Source: Thermus caldilimi (GTDB lineage: Bacteria > Deinococcota > Deinococci > Deinococcales > Thermaceae). From it: a DNA stretch of 64,000 nucleotides. This document shows positions 8,908 through 17,862 of this stretch, in pieces. The position numbers were made by a program, and so were the translations under genes. The DNA is taken from assembly GCF_004684245.1 (NCBI RefSeq), contig NZ_CP038452.1, forward strand, positions 558,001 through 622,000, read 5' to 3'. The notes under the pieces were generated by a model that saw only the letters and a program-made list of their open reading frames with translations, was not told where the DNA came from and searched no databases. Numbering within the stretch: position 1 is the stretch's first letter; every line of letters begins with the position of its first letter.

Positions 8908-8915
8908 GGCAAAAA

Positions 8916-8938
8916 CCGCTGGGGGACACCCCCAGCGG
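8916..8938 (-). terminator. Rho-independent terminator of the second ugp-like operon
   Basis: CCGCTGGGGG / CCCCCAGCGG stem with a 3-nt loop, followed on the minus strand by five T. It lies 19 bp past the binding-protein stop and just in front of the surE Pho box. Confidence 0.85.
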
Positions 8939-8957
8939 GAAGGAGGAGCCTGGTGGG

Positions 8958-10280
8958 TCAGGGTTGGGCCACGCTCCGGTTGTAGCGCTCCAGGGCCTGG
9001 TCTGCCCGGGCCTTGGCCTCCCTCAGGGCCTCGAGGGCAGGCTTCCCCTTCAGGGTTTCTTCCCAGGCGGTCTGCACGTACTGGCGTATTTCGGGGAAGG
9101 CCCCCATCAGGCAACCGGCGCTGGAGGGGTTAACCTTGCTGGTGGCTAGCTGCTGGATGGCGGTGGTGTAGTTGGGCTGCTTCACGTGGGCCTGGCGTAC
9201 CTGGGGAAGCTCGGTCACGCCCCGCACTATGGGGAAGTAACCGGTGGCCAGGTGCCAGCGGGCCTGGGTTTCCGGCTCCAGGAGGAAGCGCACGAACTCC
9301 CAGGCCGCCTGGACCTGTTCCTCGGGGAAGCCCTTCAGCACGTAGAGGGCAGCGCCCCCGATGGCTACCCCATTCCGCTCCCGGAGGAAGGGGTAGAAGG
9401 CAGTGCGCAAGGGAAAGCGGTTCCCCACCTGCCGCAGCACCCCCGTGAGGCTGGCCGTGGAGTAGGCGGCGATGGCCGCCTGGCCCTGGGCGAAGAGGCT
9501 TTGCGAGTCGGCCCAGTTGCGCCCGGTGTTGGCGGCCACCCCCTCCCGCACCAAACGGGCGTACATGTCCAGGAAGGCCGCGGCGGCCGGGTTGCCAAAG
9601 GTGACCGCGGTGGCCCTGGCCTTGCGGCCGTTCTCGTTGTTGCAGAAGTATTCCCCGGAGTTATAGGAGATCTGCTCCACGAACCAGGAATCGATGGGAA
9701 TGGAAAGCCCGTAGCGTACGGTACGGCCCTGGGCGTCCTTCTTGGTGAGCTTGCGGGCGGCTTCCTCCAGGTCCTTAAGGCTCCAGGTCGGCTTGAAGGG
9801 GATCCCCGCCTCCTGGAAGGCGGCCATGTTGAGGTAGAGGATGGGGTTCGAGGAGTTAAAGGGAAGCCCGTAGAGCTTCCCCTCCACCGTGTAGTAGTTG
9901 CGGGGCTGGGGGAGGAAGCGACCCAGGTCAAACCCGCTCTTCCGGGCCAGGTCCTCGAGGGGCACCACCGCCCCGGAGTCTGCCATGATCCGGGCCCCGA
10001 TGTCGTAGACCTGGATCACGTGGGGGTAACCCCGGCCCGCGCGCAAGGCGGCGAGAAGCTTGTTGATGCCGTCATCGTAGCTGCCCACGTACTGGCTTTT
10101 CACCTGAATCCGGTCCTGGCTTTTGTTGAAGTCCTGCACCAGCTTTTCCGTGGCTTCCCCCAGAACCCCACCCATGGAGTGCCAGAACTCCAGGGTGACC
10201 CTTTGGGCCTGAGCGCCGCCCAAAAGGAGCAGGGTGCTGAGGATGGCCTGTGCCCAAACCCGTCTCGTCCACATGCGCAT
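8958..10280 (-). CDS. Second UgpB-like ABC substrate-binding protein
   Basis: 440-aa secreted binding protein. The signal peptide covers about residues 1-25 (ending GGAQAQ), then VTLEFWHSMGG, the classic start of UgpB. PILYLNMAAFQEAGI and SLKDLEEAARKLTKKDAQG are shared with the first system (2344-3627), but overall the two are clearly diverged, so they probably bind different phosphate esters. It is last in the operon 12771-8958, 11 nt after the second permease, and ends at a strong terminator. Confidence 0.85.
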   Translation of the reverse strand: MRMWTRRVWAQAILSTLLLLGGAQAQRVTLEFWHSMGGVLGEATEKLVQDFNKSQDRIQVKSQYVGSYDDGINKLLAALRAGRGYPHVIQVYDIGARIMADSGAVVPLEDLARKSGFDLGRFLPQPRNYYTVEGKLYGLPFNSSNPILYLNMAAFQEAGIPFKPTWSLKDLEEAARKLTKKDAQGRTVRYGLSIPIDSWFVEQISYNSGEYFCNNENGRKARATAVTFGNPAAAAFLDMYARLVREGVAANTGRNWADSQSLFAQGQAAIAAYSTASLTGVLRQVGNRFPLRTAFYPFLRERNGVAIGGAALYVLKGFPEEQVQAAWEFVRFLLEPETQARWHLATGYFPIVRGVTELPQVRQAHVKQPNYTTAIQQLATSKVNPSSAGCLMGAFPEIRQYVQTAWEETLKGKPALEALREAKARADQALERYNRSVAQP

Positions 10281-10291
10281 ACCTATACCTC

Positions 10292-11107
10292 CTATCCCTT
10301 CAGCCCGCCCATGGCGATGCCCCGGACAAAGGCCCGCTGGGCGAGCAGGAAGGCCAAAAGGCTGGGGAGGAGCACCAGGATGGCCGCAGCGGCCACCACG
10401 TTCCAGCGGGCTACTTCCTCGTTGAGGATGAAGTTCACGGCGATCTGGGCCGTTTGCATCTCCCGGCTTTTGGTCACCACCAGGGGCCAGAGGTACATGT
10501 TCCAGGCCCCGATGAAGGTGAGGGCCGCCAGGGCCCCCAGGGCGGGGGCCGAAAGGGGCAGGGCCACGTGGCGGAGCATCTGCCAGTGGTTGGCCCCGTC
10601 GATCCGGGCGGCATCGAAGTAGTCCTCAGGGATGGTGCGCAGGAACTGCCTGAGGAGAAAAACCCCCAGGGGGCTTGCCAGGAAGGGAACCGTGAGGGCC
10701 AGATAGGAGTCCAGCCAGCCCAGGCGGTCCACCAGGAGGTAAAGGGGCAGGAAGGTGACCTCCCCAGGCACCAGAAGGAGGGCCACCGCCAACCCGAAGA
10801 GGGCCTCCCTTCCAAGGAAGCGGAGCCGGGCGAGGGCGTAGGCGGCCAGGAAGCTGGTGGTGAGTACGCCCAGGGTGATGAGGCTGGACACCAGGAGGCT
10901 ATTCAATAGGAACCGCCCCAGGGGGAACTTGGTGAGGGCCTCCTGGTAGGCCTCGAGGCTGGGCCGCGGGGGGAGGAGGCCCGGGGCGTAGAGGTCCCCC
11001 TCCGGGCGGAGGCTTGCGGAGAGGAGGGTGAGGAGGGGGAGGAGAAGGAGAAGGGCATACCCCCCGGCCAGGAGGTAGGTGGGCCAGAGCCTTCGCCGCC
11101 TACCCAT
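10292..11107 (-). CDS. ABC importer permease, UgpE type (second system)
   Basis: 271 aa, about six helices. The start MGRRRRLWPTYLLAGG overlaps the upstream permease stop by 8 nt. The EAA-like loop reads DAARIDGANHWQMLRHVALP (about residues 178-197). The sequence upstream of this ATG in the same frame is out-of-frame translation of the neighbouring permease and was not used. As in the first system, no ATPase gene accompanies it. Confidence 0.85.
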   Translation of the reverse strand: MGRRRRLWPTYLLAGGYALLLLLPLLTLLSASLRPEGDLYAPGLLPPRPSLEAYQEALTKFPLGRFLLNSLLVSSLITLGVLTTSFLAAYALARLRFLGREALFGLAVALLLVPGEVTFLPLYLLVDRLGWLDSYLALTVPFLASPLGVFLLRQFLRTIPEDYFDAARIDGANHWQMLRHVALPLSAPALGALAALTFIGAWNMYLWPLVVTKSREMQTAQIAVNFILNEEVARWNVVAAAAILVLLPSLLAFLLAQRAFVRGIAMGGLKG

Positions 11108-12008
11108 AGTGCACCCTCCGACCGAGAAGCCAAAACTGCAAGGCCGCCAGGAGCAGGAGCACCACGAAAAGCAACAAGGCCTCGGCGGCGGCCAGGGGCA
11201 CCCGGAAGTTGAAGAAGGCATCCTGGTACACCCGGTAGATCCAGACCATGGAGCTTTCCGCCGGCCCCCCGCGGGTGAGGAGGTGGATCTGCCCAAAGGC
11301 GGTGAGGCTCTTCAACACCACCAGGAGGCCCACCAGGAAGAGGGTGGGGGAGAGGAGGGGCAGGGTGATCCTCCAGAAGCGGGTCCAGGGGCCGGCCCCG
11401 TCCACCTCCACCGCCTCCAGGATCTCCGCAGGGATGTTCTGCAGGCCTGCGGTGAGGAGGACCGCGGTGAACCCCACCCCGGCCCAGGCGGTGATCACCG
11501 CCAGGGTGGGCAGGGCTAGCTCCGGGCTGGTGAGCCAGGGCTGGGGCGGCAGGCCCAAGGAGGCCAGGAGGCGGTTGGCAAGGCCCCCCACGGGATGCAG
11601 GAACCAACCCCAGGCCACCGCCGCCACCGCGGTGGGCACCGCCGTGGTGAGGAAGAAGAGGGTGCGGAAGAGGGCCACCCCCGGGTAGGGCCGGTAGACC
11701 AAGAGGGCCGCCAGGAGCCCCAGAAGGAGCTCCAGGGGCGCGGTGATCAGGGCGAACTTCAGGGTGAGCCAGGCGCTTTTCCAGAACTCCGGGCGGCTTA
11801 CGGCCTCCTGGTAGTTGGCAAGCCCGGTCCAGACCCGTCCCCGGCCGAAGAGATCCTCCTGGTGCAGGGAAAGCCAAAGGGCCTCGAGGAGGGGCAGGAC
11901 CAGGAAGAGGAGGAAAAGGGCGTAGGCGGGTAGCAGGAAGATCAAAGCCTCCCCCTGGCCCCTCAGGTGTCTTTGGAGGCGCTGGGCCCGGCTGAGGGTG
12001 GCGTACAT
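11100..12008 (-). CDS. ABC importer permease, UgpA type (second system)
   Basis: 302 aa, six helices after a basic N-terminal stretch. The docking loop EAVEVDGAGPWTRFWRITLP (about residues 202-221) is typical. A Pho box and -10 lie inside the 3' end of the upstream TIM-barrel gene, so the transporter can be transcribed independently of that gene. Confidence 0.85.
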   Translation of the reverse strand: MYATLSRAQRLQRHLRGQGEALIFLLPAYALFLLFLVLPLLEALWLSLHQEDLFGRGRVWTGLANYQEAVSRPEFWKSAWLTLKFALITAPLELLLGLLAALLVYRPYPGVALFRTLFFLTTAVPTAVAAVAWGWFLHPVGGLANRLLASLGLPPQPWLTSPELALPTLAVITAWAGVGFTAVLLTAGLQNIPAEILEAVEVDGAGPWTRFWRITLPLLSPTLFLVGLLVVLKSLTAFGQIHLLTRGGPAESSMVWIYRVYQDAFFNFRVPLAAAEALLLFVVLLLLAALQFWLLGRRVHYG

Positions 12009-12018
12009 GTCCGGGATA

Positions 12019-12051
12019 AGGCTAGGCCCCTCCGGTCAGGGCTCGGTCAGG
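12019..12051 (-). promoter_or_regulatory. Internal Pho box plus -10 for the second ugp-like transporter
   Basis: Minus strand CCTGACC-GAGC-CCTGACC (12034-12051), a perfect 7-bp repeat, then 9 bp, then TAGCCT (12019-12024). It overlaps the last codons of the TIM-barrel gene, so it also encodes protein. Confidence 0.7.
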
Positions 12052-12771
12052 GAGGCTTTCCCGCAGGCTTCTCAGGAAGGCGATGGAAGGGGCCGGGTCA
12101 ACCCGCACCTCCAGGACCAAGGTGCGGTCCAGGTAGGGACCAAGCCAGGTCCGGTGGCCGAGGACCCCGGTTCCCAGGTTCCAGTGCCGGTCGTAGAGGC
12201 CGTCTGTGTCGTTCAGGTGGAGGTGGTCGGGCTCCAAGGCCAGCCAGGGCCCTGGTTCCGGCACCCGGCTGAAAACCCGGGCATGGGCGGCGTCGAAGCA
12301 AAATCCCACCTCGGGGTAGGCCTCCAGGATGGGGGCCAGGGCCCTGGGCTCCGGCTCGTGGGTGTTCTCCAGGACCAGCTCCACCCCCAAGGTCCCGGCC
12401 CGCCGCACCACCGGCTTCAGGGCCTGGATGAGCCGGTCCGCCCGGTCCAGGGCCTCCTCCAGGGTGCGGCCGTGGGGGATGCCCGAGTGGAAGACCGCCC
12501 GGTCCGCCCCGAGCTCCGCCGCCCGGTCCAAGCCCAGGAGAAGCCGCCTGAGGGTGAGGTTGCGCACCTCCGGGTCCGGGGAGACCAGGTCCAGGTTCCA
12601 GAAGGGGAGGTGAACGGAGAGAGTTCCCTCGTAGCCGGTGGCCAGTTTGGCGAAGAGGGCGTCCTCCTCCAGGAGGGCGGGCTCCAGGTAGACCTCGAGG
12701 CCCAGCCAGGGATCCTCAGGCGCCGAAAATCTTAGAGCTTCCTCTAGGCCCATGGCGATGCGCAGGTCCAT
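12022..12771 (-). CDS. Sugar-phosphate isomerase/epimerase-like TIM-barrel protein
   Basis: 249 aa, xylose-isomerase-like (AP endonuclease 2) barrel. Probable divalent-metal ligands are the Glu in VLENTHE (about 129), Asp and His in CFDAAHA (about 153-156), His in DHLHLND (about 178) and Glu in LEVRV (about 220). It lacks the HRG/E motif of UgpQ glycerophosphodiesterases, so it is not that enzyme. As first gene of a Pho-controlled operon with a Ugp-like importer it probably acts on the imported ligand. The start is leaderless (-10 TACGGT, 6 nt, ATG). Confidence 0.7.
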   Translation of the reverse strand: MDLRIAMGLEEALRFSAPEDPWLGLEVYLEPALLEEDALFAKLATGYEGTLSVHLPFWNLDLVSPDPEVRNLTLRRLLLGLDRAAELGADRAVFHSGIPHGRTLEEALDRADRLIQALKPVVRRAGTLGVELVLENTHEPEPRALAPILEAYPEVGFCFDAAHARVFSRVPEPGPWLALEPDHLHLNDTDGLYDRHWNLGTGVLGHRTWLGPYLDRTLVLEVRVDPAPSIAFLRSLRESLPDRALTGGA

Positions 12772-12777
12772 GGGTTC

Positions 12778-12810
12778 ACCGTAAGCCCCTTGGGTCAGAG
12801 CGCGGTCAGG
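12778..12810 (-). promoter_or_regulatory. Pho box plus -10 for the TIM-barrel/second ugp operon
   Basis: Minus strand CCTGACC-GCGC-TCTGACC (12793-12810), 9 bp, TACGGT (12778-12783), then 6 nt to the ATG. Confidence 0.75.
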
Positions 12811-12876
12811 GTCCTTTCCATAAGGGTCGCTGGCGGCCCATCAAGGAGTTTGCCAGCGAGAAGGGCATGCTCCTCC

Positions 12877-14076
12877 CTAGAGGTACTCGAGGGGGCTTTC
12901 CCGCATGGCCTGAAACGCAGGGGGCAGGGCCGCCAGGATGCCCAGGGGCAGCAGGGCGAAGGCCCGGGCCAGGAGGTCCAGGCTAAGTTTCGGAGGGGGG
13001 AGGTAGAAGCCAAGCCGCTCCCCCAAGGCCCCGGAGCCGGCGGCGGCGAGCCCCCAGCCCAAGAGGACGCCGAGAAGGATCCCGAGCCCCACCTCGAGGG
13101 TCGTCTCCCACAGCAACACCGAAAACACCAGCCCCCGCGGTGCTCCCAGGGCCCGCAGGAGGGCGTTGTGGCGGCGGCGCTCGAGGCCCTGGGCATAGAT
13201 TCCTTGCCAGATGAGGAGGGCGGCCAGAAAGAGCACCAGGAGGGACAAGGCCCCGTAGGCGGACTGCCCCTGGAGCATCGCCTCCCTCAGCTGGGCAAAG
13301 ACCTGGCCGGGCAGGACCGCCTGGGCTTCCGGGCTCCGGTTAACCTCCTGGGCCACCTGGTACACATCGGAGAGGCGCCGGCCTGTGAAGAGCACGGCGG
13401 TAACTTCCCGCTTCCCCTCACCTTCCCCGTGGACCTCCCAGTAGGCCTCTATGGGCACCAGGATGGCCCGGTCCCAGGGGCCTCCCGTGGGCTCGAGGAT
13501 CCCCACCACCCGGTACTTTTCCTCCTGGTGGTGGGCAAGGGCGCTGGCAGCCTCCGCTTGGCTGGCGAAAAACCCGTGGTCGCTCAGAAACTCGGCGCCC
13601 ACCTTCAGGCCCGTTTCCCGTGCGGCCCTAGCCCCCAGCACCGCCTCGTACGTGTGGAGGAAGGGCCGCCCCTGCTTCAGGCGGAAATACGGCGGATCCG
13701 TGGGCGTAAGCCTGAGCTCAAAGACCTGGGTACTGGTCCCTATGAGCGGAAAGCCCCGATAGCTGTCCCCAAAGGCCAGGGGGACCACCCGCCTTGCTCT
13801 GGGGTCACGGGCCAGTCGCTCGTAGGTGGCGTAGGGCAGGTTGGCGATGGGGGGTTGCAGGAGATACAGGCTCGAAAGCACGGCCTGGGTAGGGCTACCT
13901 TTGGCGGCGATGAGGAGGTCGAAGACCTGGGCGGCATTGGCCGCCCCTCTTTCCAGGGACTGGAGCACCAGGGGAACCACCAAGGCCATGGCCGTGGCCA
14001 GGGCTATCCCCAGAAGGGTGAGGAAAGTGGAAAAGGCCCTCACCCTTAGGTTTCTGACGACGATCCACAGGGTCAT
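12877..14076 (-). CDS. FtsX/MacB-type ABC transporter permease
   Basis: 399-aa inner-membrane permease: one N-terminal helix (FSTFLTLLGIALATAMALVV), a large extracytoplasmic domain, and three C-terminal helices. This is the LolC/MacB topology that moves lipoproteins or other substrates out of the membrane using mechanical force. The start at 14076 has GGAGG 6 nt upstream and follows the ATPase stop by 20 nt; the longer reading from 14136 overlaps the ATPase and is less likely. It is the last gene of the phoA cluster. Confidence 0.75.
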   Translation of the reverse strand: MTLWIVVRNLRVRAFSTFLTLLGIALATAMALVVPLVLQSLERGAANAAQVFDLLIAAKGSPTQAVLSSLYLLQPPIANLPYATYERLARDPRARRVVPLAFGDSYRGFPLIGTSTQVFELRLTPTDPPYFRLKQGRPFLHTYEAVLGARAARETGLKVGAEFLSDHGFFASQAEAASALAHHQEEKYRVVGILEPTGGPWDRAILVPIEAYWEVHGEGEGKREVTAVLFTGRRLSDVYQVAQEVNRSPEAQAVLPGQVFAQLREAMLQGQSAYGALSLLVLFLAALLIWQGIYAQGLERRRHNALLRALGAPRGLVFSVLLWETTLEVGLGILLGVLLGWGLAAAGSGALGERLGFYLPPPKLSLDLLARAFALLPLGILAALPPAFQAMRESPLEYL

Positions 14077-14096
14077 GGACGCCTCCAAGCGGGAGA

Positions 14097-14735
14097 CTAA
14101 AGCTCCACCTGGCGGGGGAAATGGCCCACCACCCACGGGTCGTGGGTGGCCAGCACCAGGGTGGCCTTAAGGCCGATGGCCGTGTGGATCAAGAGCTCCA
14201 GGGCCACCTTTGCCCTGGAACGATCCAGGTGGGCCGTGGGCTCATCGGCCAGGAGGAGGCTTGGCCGGTGGGCCACCGCCCGGGCCAGGGCCACCCGTTG
14301 CCGCTCCCCAGTGGAAAGGCGTTTGGGAGTGTGCCCCAGACGGTGTTCCAGACCCAGGGTCTTAAGGACCTCCTTGGCACGGTTTTCCGCCACCCTCCCC
14401 CTTATGCCCGCAAGGCCCAACCCCAGGAGCACGTTCTCCAGCACGGTATAGCCTTCGGCCAGGTAAAAGTCCTGGAAGAGATAGCCCACCTTTCCTCTCC
14501 GATAGGCATCCCGCTGGGATTCGTTCAAGGCAGCCAGGTTCATCCCGGCAACCCAGACCTCTCCCTCGCTAGGCACCAACAGGCCAGCGAGGAGGTGTAA
14601 AAGGGTGGTTTTCCCGCTCCCGGAGGGACCCAGCAGGACCACCTGTTCCCCGGCGGCCAGCTCCAGGTCCGGCAACGTCACGGCCACCTCCTCCCCGTAG
14701 CGCACCACCACCCCCTTGAGGCACACCTCCCCCAT
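14097..14735 (-). CDS. ABC transporter ATP-binding protein, LolD/MacB type
   Basis: 212 aa nucleotide-binding domain. Walker A is GPSGSGKTT (about residues 35-43), the signature is RLSTGERQRVALARA, Walker B is SLLLADEPT, and the H-loop is ATHDP. It partners the FtsX-like permease just downstream and overlaps the upstream secreted-protein gene by 1 nt. Confidence 0.85.
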   Translation of the reverse strand: MGEVCLKGVVVRYGEEVAVTLPDLELAAGEQVVLLGPSGSGKTTLLHLLAGLLVPSEGEVWVAGMNLAALNESQRDAYRRGKVGYLFQDFYLAEGYTVLENVLLGLGLAGIRGRVAENRAKEVLKTLGLEHRLGHTPKRLSTGERQRVALARAVAHRPSLLLADEPTAHLDRSRAKVALELLIHTAIGLKATLVLATHDPWVVGHFPRQVEL

Positions 14736-15202
14736 CAGGGCACCTCCTCCACCCGGTCCGCGTAGATCCGCACCAGGCTCACGAACCCGGTCTGGGAATC
14801 TTCCTTAACCCCGATATCCAGGCGCCCCGTTACCCGGATGCGGCGGGTGGTGGGCTTGGCCTCCTGACCTTTAGGCATGATCACCAGCACGATATCCGGG
14901 GGCCAGTCGGCGGCCGTGGAGCAGAAGGGGCAGGTGGCCAGGGGGACCTTGGTCAGAACAAAGAAGTCCAGCTTGGGTTTGAGGGGTGGGGCCATCCAGC
15001 CCGTCATGCTCACCCGCTGACCGTTAAGGGCTTTCAACCGGGGTGAAAACTCGATTCCCCTTACGGTCACCCGGCTGTAAAGGTCGGCAAAGTCCAGGGT
15101 GACCTGGGCGAGCCCTCCCCCGCCCAACCAAAACCCCAGCAAGAGGACCCAGATCGCGGGATTCCAGGGCAAGGGGTTTGAGGTCGGGCGGGGAAGGCTC
15201 AT
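14735..15202 (-). CDS. Secreted CPFC-motif protein linked to the LolCD/MacB-type exporter
   Basis: 155 aa. An N-terminal hydrophobic segment (about residues 13-32) is a signal peptide or anchor, followed by about 120 extracytoplasmic residues. LNGQRVSMTGWMAPPLKP and LATCPFCSTAADWPPD are the striking motifs; the CxxC pair may bind metal or be redox-active. The protein resembles small proteins of the DUF3299 kind, but I am not sure. It lies 27 nt after phoA and overlaps the ATPase gene, so it belongs to the same unit. Confidence 0.6.
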   Translation of the reverse strand: MSLPRPTSNPLPWNPAIWVLLLGFWLGGGGLAQVTLDFADLYSRVTVRGIEFSPRLKALNGQRVSMTGWMAPPLKPKLDFFVLTKVPLATCPFCSTAADWPPDIVLVIMPKGQEAKPTTRRIRVTGRLDIGVKEDSQTGFVSLVRIYADRVEEVP

Positions 15203-15229
15203 GGGGTATGACCCTCTTTAGAAAACGGG

Positions 15230-16984
15230 CTAGCGGCCCAGGTAGGGGTTGAGACCCAGGGCCTGGGCCATGCGGAAGAAGATCTCCGTTTGGTCAATCA
15301 GGCCGTTGAAGAGCTGGGATCCGGCGCCGAAGGCAAAGAGGGGGAGTGGATCGGCGGTGTGCACCCCCTGGCTGGAGTTGACGGGGAGGTTGCCGGTGCG
15401 AAGGTAGGCGCCGGGTTCCTTGCACACCTCCGGGTTGGCCACGTAGCCGCCCTTGCCGTCGGAAATGGTGGGGTCCTTGTACACTTCCCGGCCCCGGAAG
15501 GTTTCGCAGTAGTCAGGGGTGGCGGCAAAGCCCACCGCAATACCCCAGCTGGTTTCGGGCAGGGGGAACCCGTTGGCGTCCTTCCGATCACCGTAGGTGG
15601 GGAACTTCGCGTTTTGATAGACCCCGACACCCTCGCGACCCTGCTTGGAGTAGTCGTAGCCGCCGAAGACGGAGATGGAGTGCCCGTGGTCGGCGGTCAC
15701 GATGACCAGGGTATCGGGGTGCTCGGCAGCGTACTGCTTGGCCCAGGCCACTGCCCGGTCCAGCTCTAGCACATCCCACAGGGCCCGTTGCCAGTCCAGG
15801 GGGTGTTCGTACTTGTCCACCATTCCCGCTTCCACCAGCAGAAAGAACCCGTTGGGGTTTTGGGAGAGGGTTTCCACGGCCTTCTGGGTCATTTCCCACA
15901 GGTAGGGCATGTCGGTGAAGCTACCCAGCATCTCAGGCCGCTTCCAAACCGCCCGGTCCAGATAGCTGGGGAAGTTGTCCAGGTGGAAGAGGCCAAAGAG
16001 CTTCCCCTGGGGTTTGGCGGCCAGGAGCTCGGTGCGGGTGCTGACGAAGGTATAGCCCATCTTTTGGGCCTCGCTGATCCAGTCGGTATCGTCCTTGCGG
16101 CGGGAGCCCGGTGCGCTTTTGGGGATGAAGTCGCGGGAACCCCCGAAGAGCATGACGTCCAGGGGAATGCCGAATCCCCCGCGCCCGAAGTACTGGTCGG
16201 CGATGGCCTGGTAATCGCTACGCCGGCGGGTGTGGGCGTTGACCGAGGCCGGGGTGGCGTCCGTACCGAAGGTGGTGGTGACCACGCCGAGGCTGGCCCC
16301 GCGCACCCGCTTCATCATCTCGGCCAGGGTTTCCACCCGGGGGTGGGCCAGGGTGTCCTTGAGGTTGGCCGGGCCGGCGTTGAGGGCGTTAACCGGCAGC
16401 TTAAGCCCCGACATGATGGAGGAAGCTGAGTTTGCGGAATCGACAATGAAGCTGTCGAGGCTGCTGGTCACCACCGTGGCCATGCCGCCATAGCCGGTTT
16501 CGATCTCGAGGAATCCCTTAGGTATCCCGTTTTCCGGGTTGTACCCTTTGGCGATGATGCGGGCGGCGTTAAGGGTGTTCCAGCCCATCCCGTCGCCGAT
16601 AAAGAGGATGACGTTCTTGGCTGGACGGAGAGGACGGGGGTACTGCCTTGCCTCCCAACGCACGATCCTTTGGGTTTCGCCGGCTTCGTCCTTGACCTTC
16701 ACCTCGAGGGTGTGGCTGCCTGGACGCAAGGAGAGGCCACGGAGGGTCCACTCGGCCGTTCCCGTTGCCTGGGAGGTCTGTTCCAAGCCCGTTAGCGGTA
16801 CCCCATCCAGGGTGATGTGGTAATCCTTTAGCGCACCGTTTAACTCCGAGGCCTCCACCCGGAGGTCGAAGCGTTGGCCAGCCAGCAGGGCCGCCCCGTC
16901 GTAGGGAAAAACGGCCAGCTTAGCTGCCCACGCCGAACCCAAGGCTAAGGCCAGTCCCAATAGAACCCGGAAGGTCTTCCTCAT
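15230..16984 (-). CDS. phoA: Alkaline phosphatase, PhoA family, with N-terminal extension
   Basis: Secreted phosphomonoesterase of about 584 aa. After the signal peptide (to about residue 20) comes a roughly 90-aa Ig-like region, then the catalytic domain. [12 protein letters not shown] holds the first metal-binding Asp, [14 protein letters not shown] holds the nucleophilic Ser (SAS), and [10 protein letters not shown] holds the late Asp-His pair. The ATG at 16984 was chosen because GGGAGG precedes it; a GTG at 17005 lies inside the promoter region. Expression from the Pho-type promoter at 17004-17036 is expected. Confidence 0.92.
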   Translation of the reverse strand: MRKTFRVLLGLALALGSAWAAKLAVFPYDGAALLAGQRFDLRVEASELNGALKDYHITLDGVPLTGLEQTSQATGTAEWTLRGLSLRPGSHTLEVKVKDEAGETQRIVRWEARQYPRPLRPAKNVILFIGDGMGWNTLNAARIIAKGYNPENGIPKGFLEIETGYGGMATVVTSSLDSFIVDSANSASSIMSGLKLPVNALNAGPANLKDTLAHPRVETLAEMMKRVRGASLGVVTTTFGTDATPASVNAHTRRRSDYQAIADQYFGRGGFGIPLDVMLFGGSRDFIPKSAPGSRRKDDTDWISEAQKMGYTFVSTRTELLAAKPQGKLFGLFHLDNFPSYLDRAVWKRPEMLGSFTDMPYLWEMTQKAVETLSQNPNGFFLLVEAGMVDKYEHPLDWQRALWDVLELDRAVAWAKQYAAEHPDTLVIVTADHGHSISVFGGYDYSKQGREGVGVYQNAKFPTYGDRKDANGFPLPETSWGIAVGFAATPDYCETFRGREVYKDPTISDGKGGYVANPEVCKEPGAYLRTGNLPVNSSQGVHTADPLPLFAFGAGSQLFNGLIDQTEIFFRMAQALGLNPYLGR

Positions 16985-17003
16985 AGCCTTACCTCCCGAT
17001 CGC

Positions 17004-17036
17004 ACCCTAAGGGAGACGGGTCATGGGAATGTCATC
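17004..17036 (-). promoter_or_regulatory. Pho box plus -10 for phoA
   Basis: Minus strand GATGACA-TTCC-CATGACC (17019-17036), 9 bp, then TAGGGT (17004-17009). Unlike the other five, it has a leader with a Shine-Dalgarno sequence before the ATG. Confidence 0.75.
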
Positions 17037-17455
17037 CCTTGCCCCCAGAGCCCTCCCCACCGGGATCGAAAGTTTTGTTGAGCCTCTAATAGGCTCAGGA
17101 GGTCAGAAGAGCCTTTCCTAGAAGCTCTGCTCTGCGCCTTACCTGGGTGGACTGTTAACCCGACGTTGCCGGGACCCGTTAATCCTCAGACAGAAACAGG
17201 TTGTGATCCATCAACTCATCATGTGGGAGGAAGCGATGGCCCGGCAAGACCGGAAAAGGTTGTCCAGAGCAAGATCCTCAGCAGCTAGAAGCAAGAGCGA
17301 GTGCCCCACCCTACCCGGTTACCCTTAGGTATGGGTGAGGCCACCGCTTGGGCTGGGCGGACGAAAGTATTCAGGATCTCTTTCCGTTGCGGTTCTCGGA
17401 TGGAGGGAACCCCGCTTGCCTGTCGTGCACGCACAAGGCGAGCCCGGGAGGGGGG
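17037..17455. other. Intergenic region without a supported gene
   Basis: About 420 bp between the divergent phoA promoter and the DsrE promoter, of mixed, somewhat lower GC. I see no ORF with gene-like features and no clear RNA gene. Confidence 0.5.
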
Positions 17456-17484
17456 TTGACGGTTTCCAGAGGGTCCGATAAACT
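17456..17484 (+). promoter_or_regulatory. Sigma-70-type promoter of the DsrE-family gene
   Basis: TTGACG (17456-17461), 17-bp spacer, TAAACT (17479-17484). Confidence 0.7.
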
Positions 17485-17508
17485 CTCGCGGCGTAAAGGG
17501 GGTGAGGG

Positions 17509-17862
17509 ATGAGGGTACTCTTCATCATCAACGACGCTCCTTACGGATCTGAAAAGGCGTACAACGCCTTGCGAATGGCCATGACGCTGCAGAAGCAACA
17601 CCCAGATGTAGAAATTTCCATCTTTCTGTTGGCGGATGCGGTCATCTGCGCTCTACCCAATCAAACAACGCCCCAGGGGTACTACAACATTGAGCGGATG
17701 CTGAGGGCAGTTATCAGCAAAGGTGGGAGAGTGAAGGCTTGTGGGACTTGTTCGGAAGCTCGGGGGATAAAGGGCCTTCCCTTGATTGAAGGGGTCGAAA
17801 TCGGCACAATGGCCGATTTAGCACAGTGGACTGTCGAAGCGGATAAGGTGCTTGTGTTTTGA
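17509..17862 (+). CDS. DsrE/DsrF-family sulfur-relay-like protein
   Basis: 117 aa cytoplasmic protein of the DsrE/YchN fold. MRVLFIINDAPYGSEKAYNA is the characteristic first strand and loop. The conserved cysteine region near the end of the fold reads KACGTCSEARGI (Cys78 and Cys81), where sulfur-carrying members hold persulfide. The GC content is lower than in its neighbours, it has its own promoter, and it stands alone between two unrelated operons, so acquisition is possible. The sulfur-transfer role is by family only. Confidence 0.8.
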   Translation: MRVLFIINDAPYGSEKAYNALRMAMTLQKQHPDVEISIFLLADAVICALPNQTTPQGYYNIERMLRAVISKGGRVKACGTCSEARGIKGLPLIEGVEIGTMADLAQWTVEADKVLVF

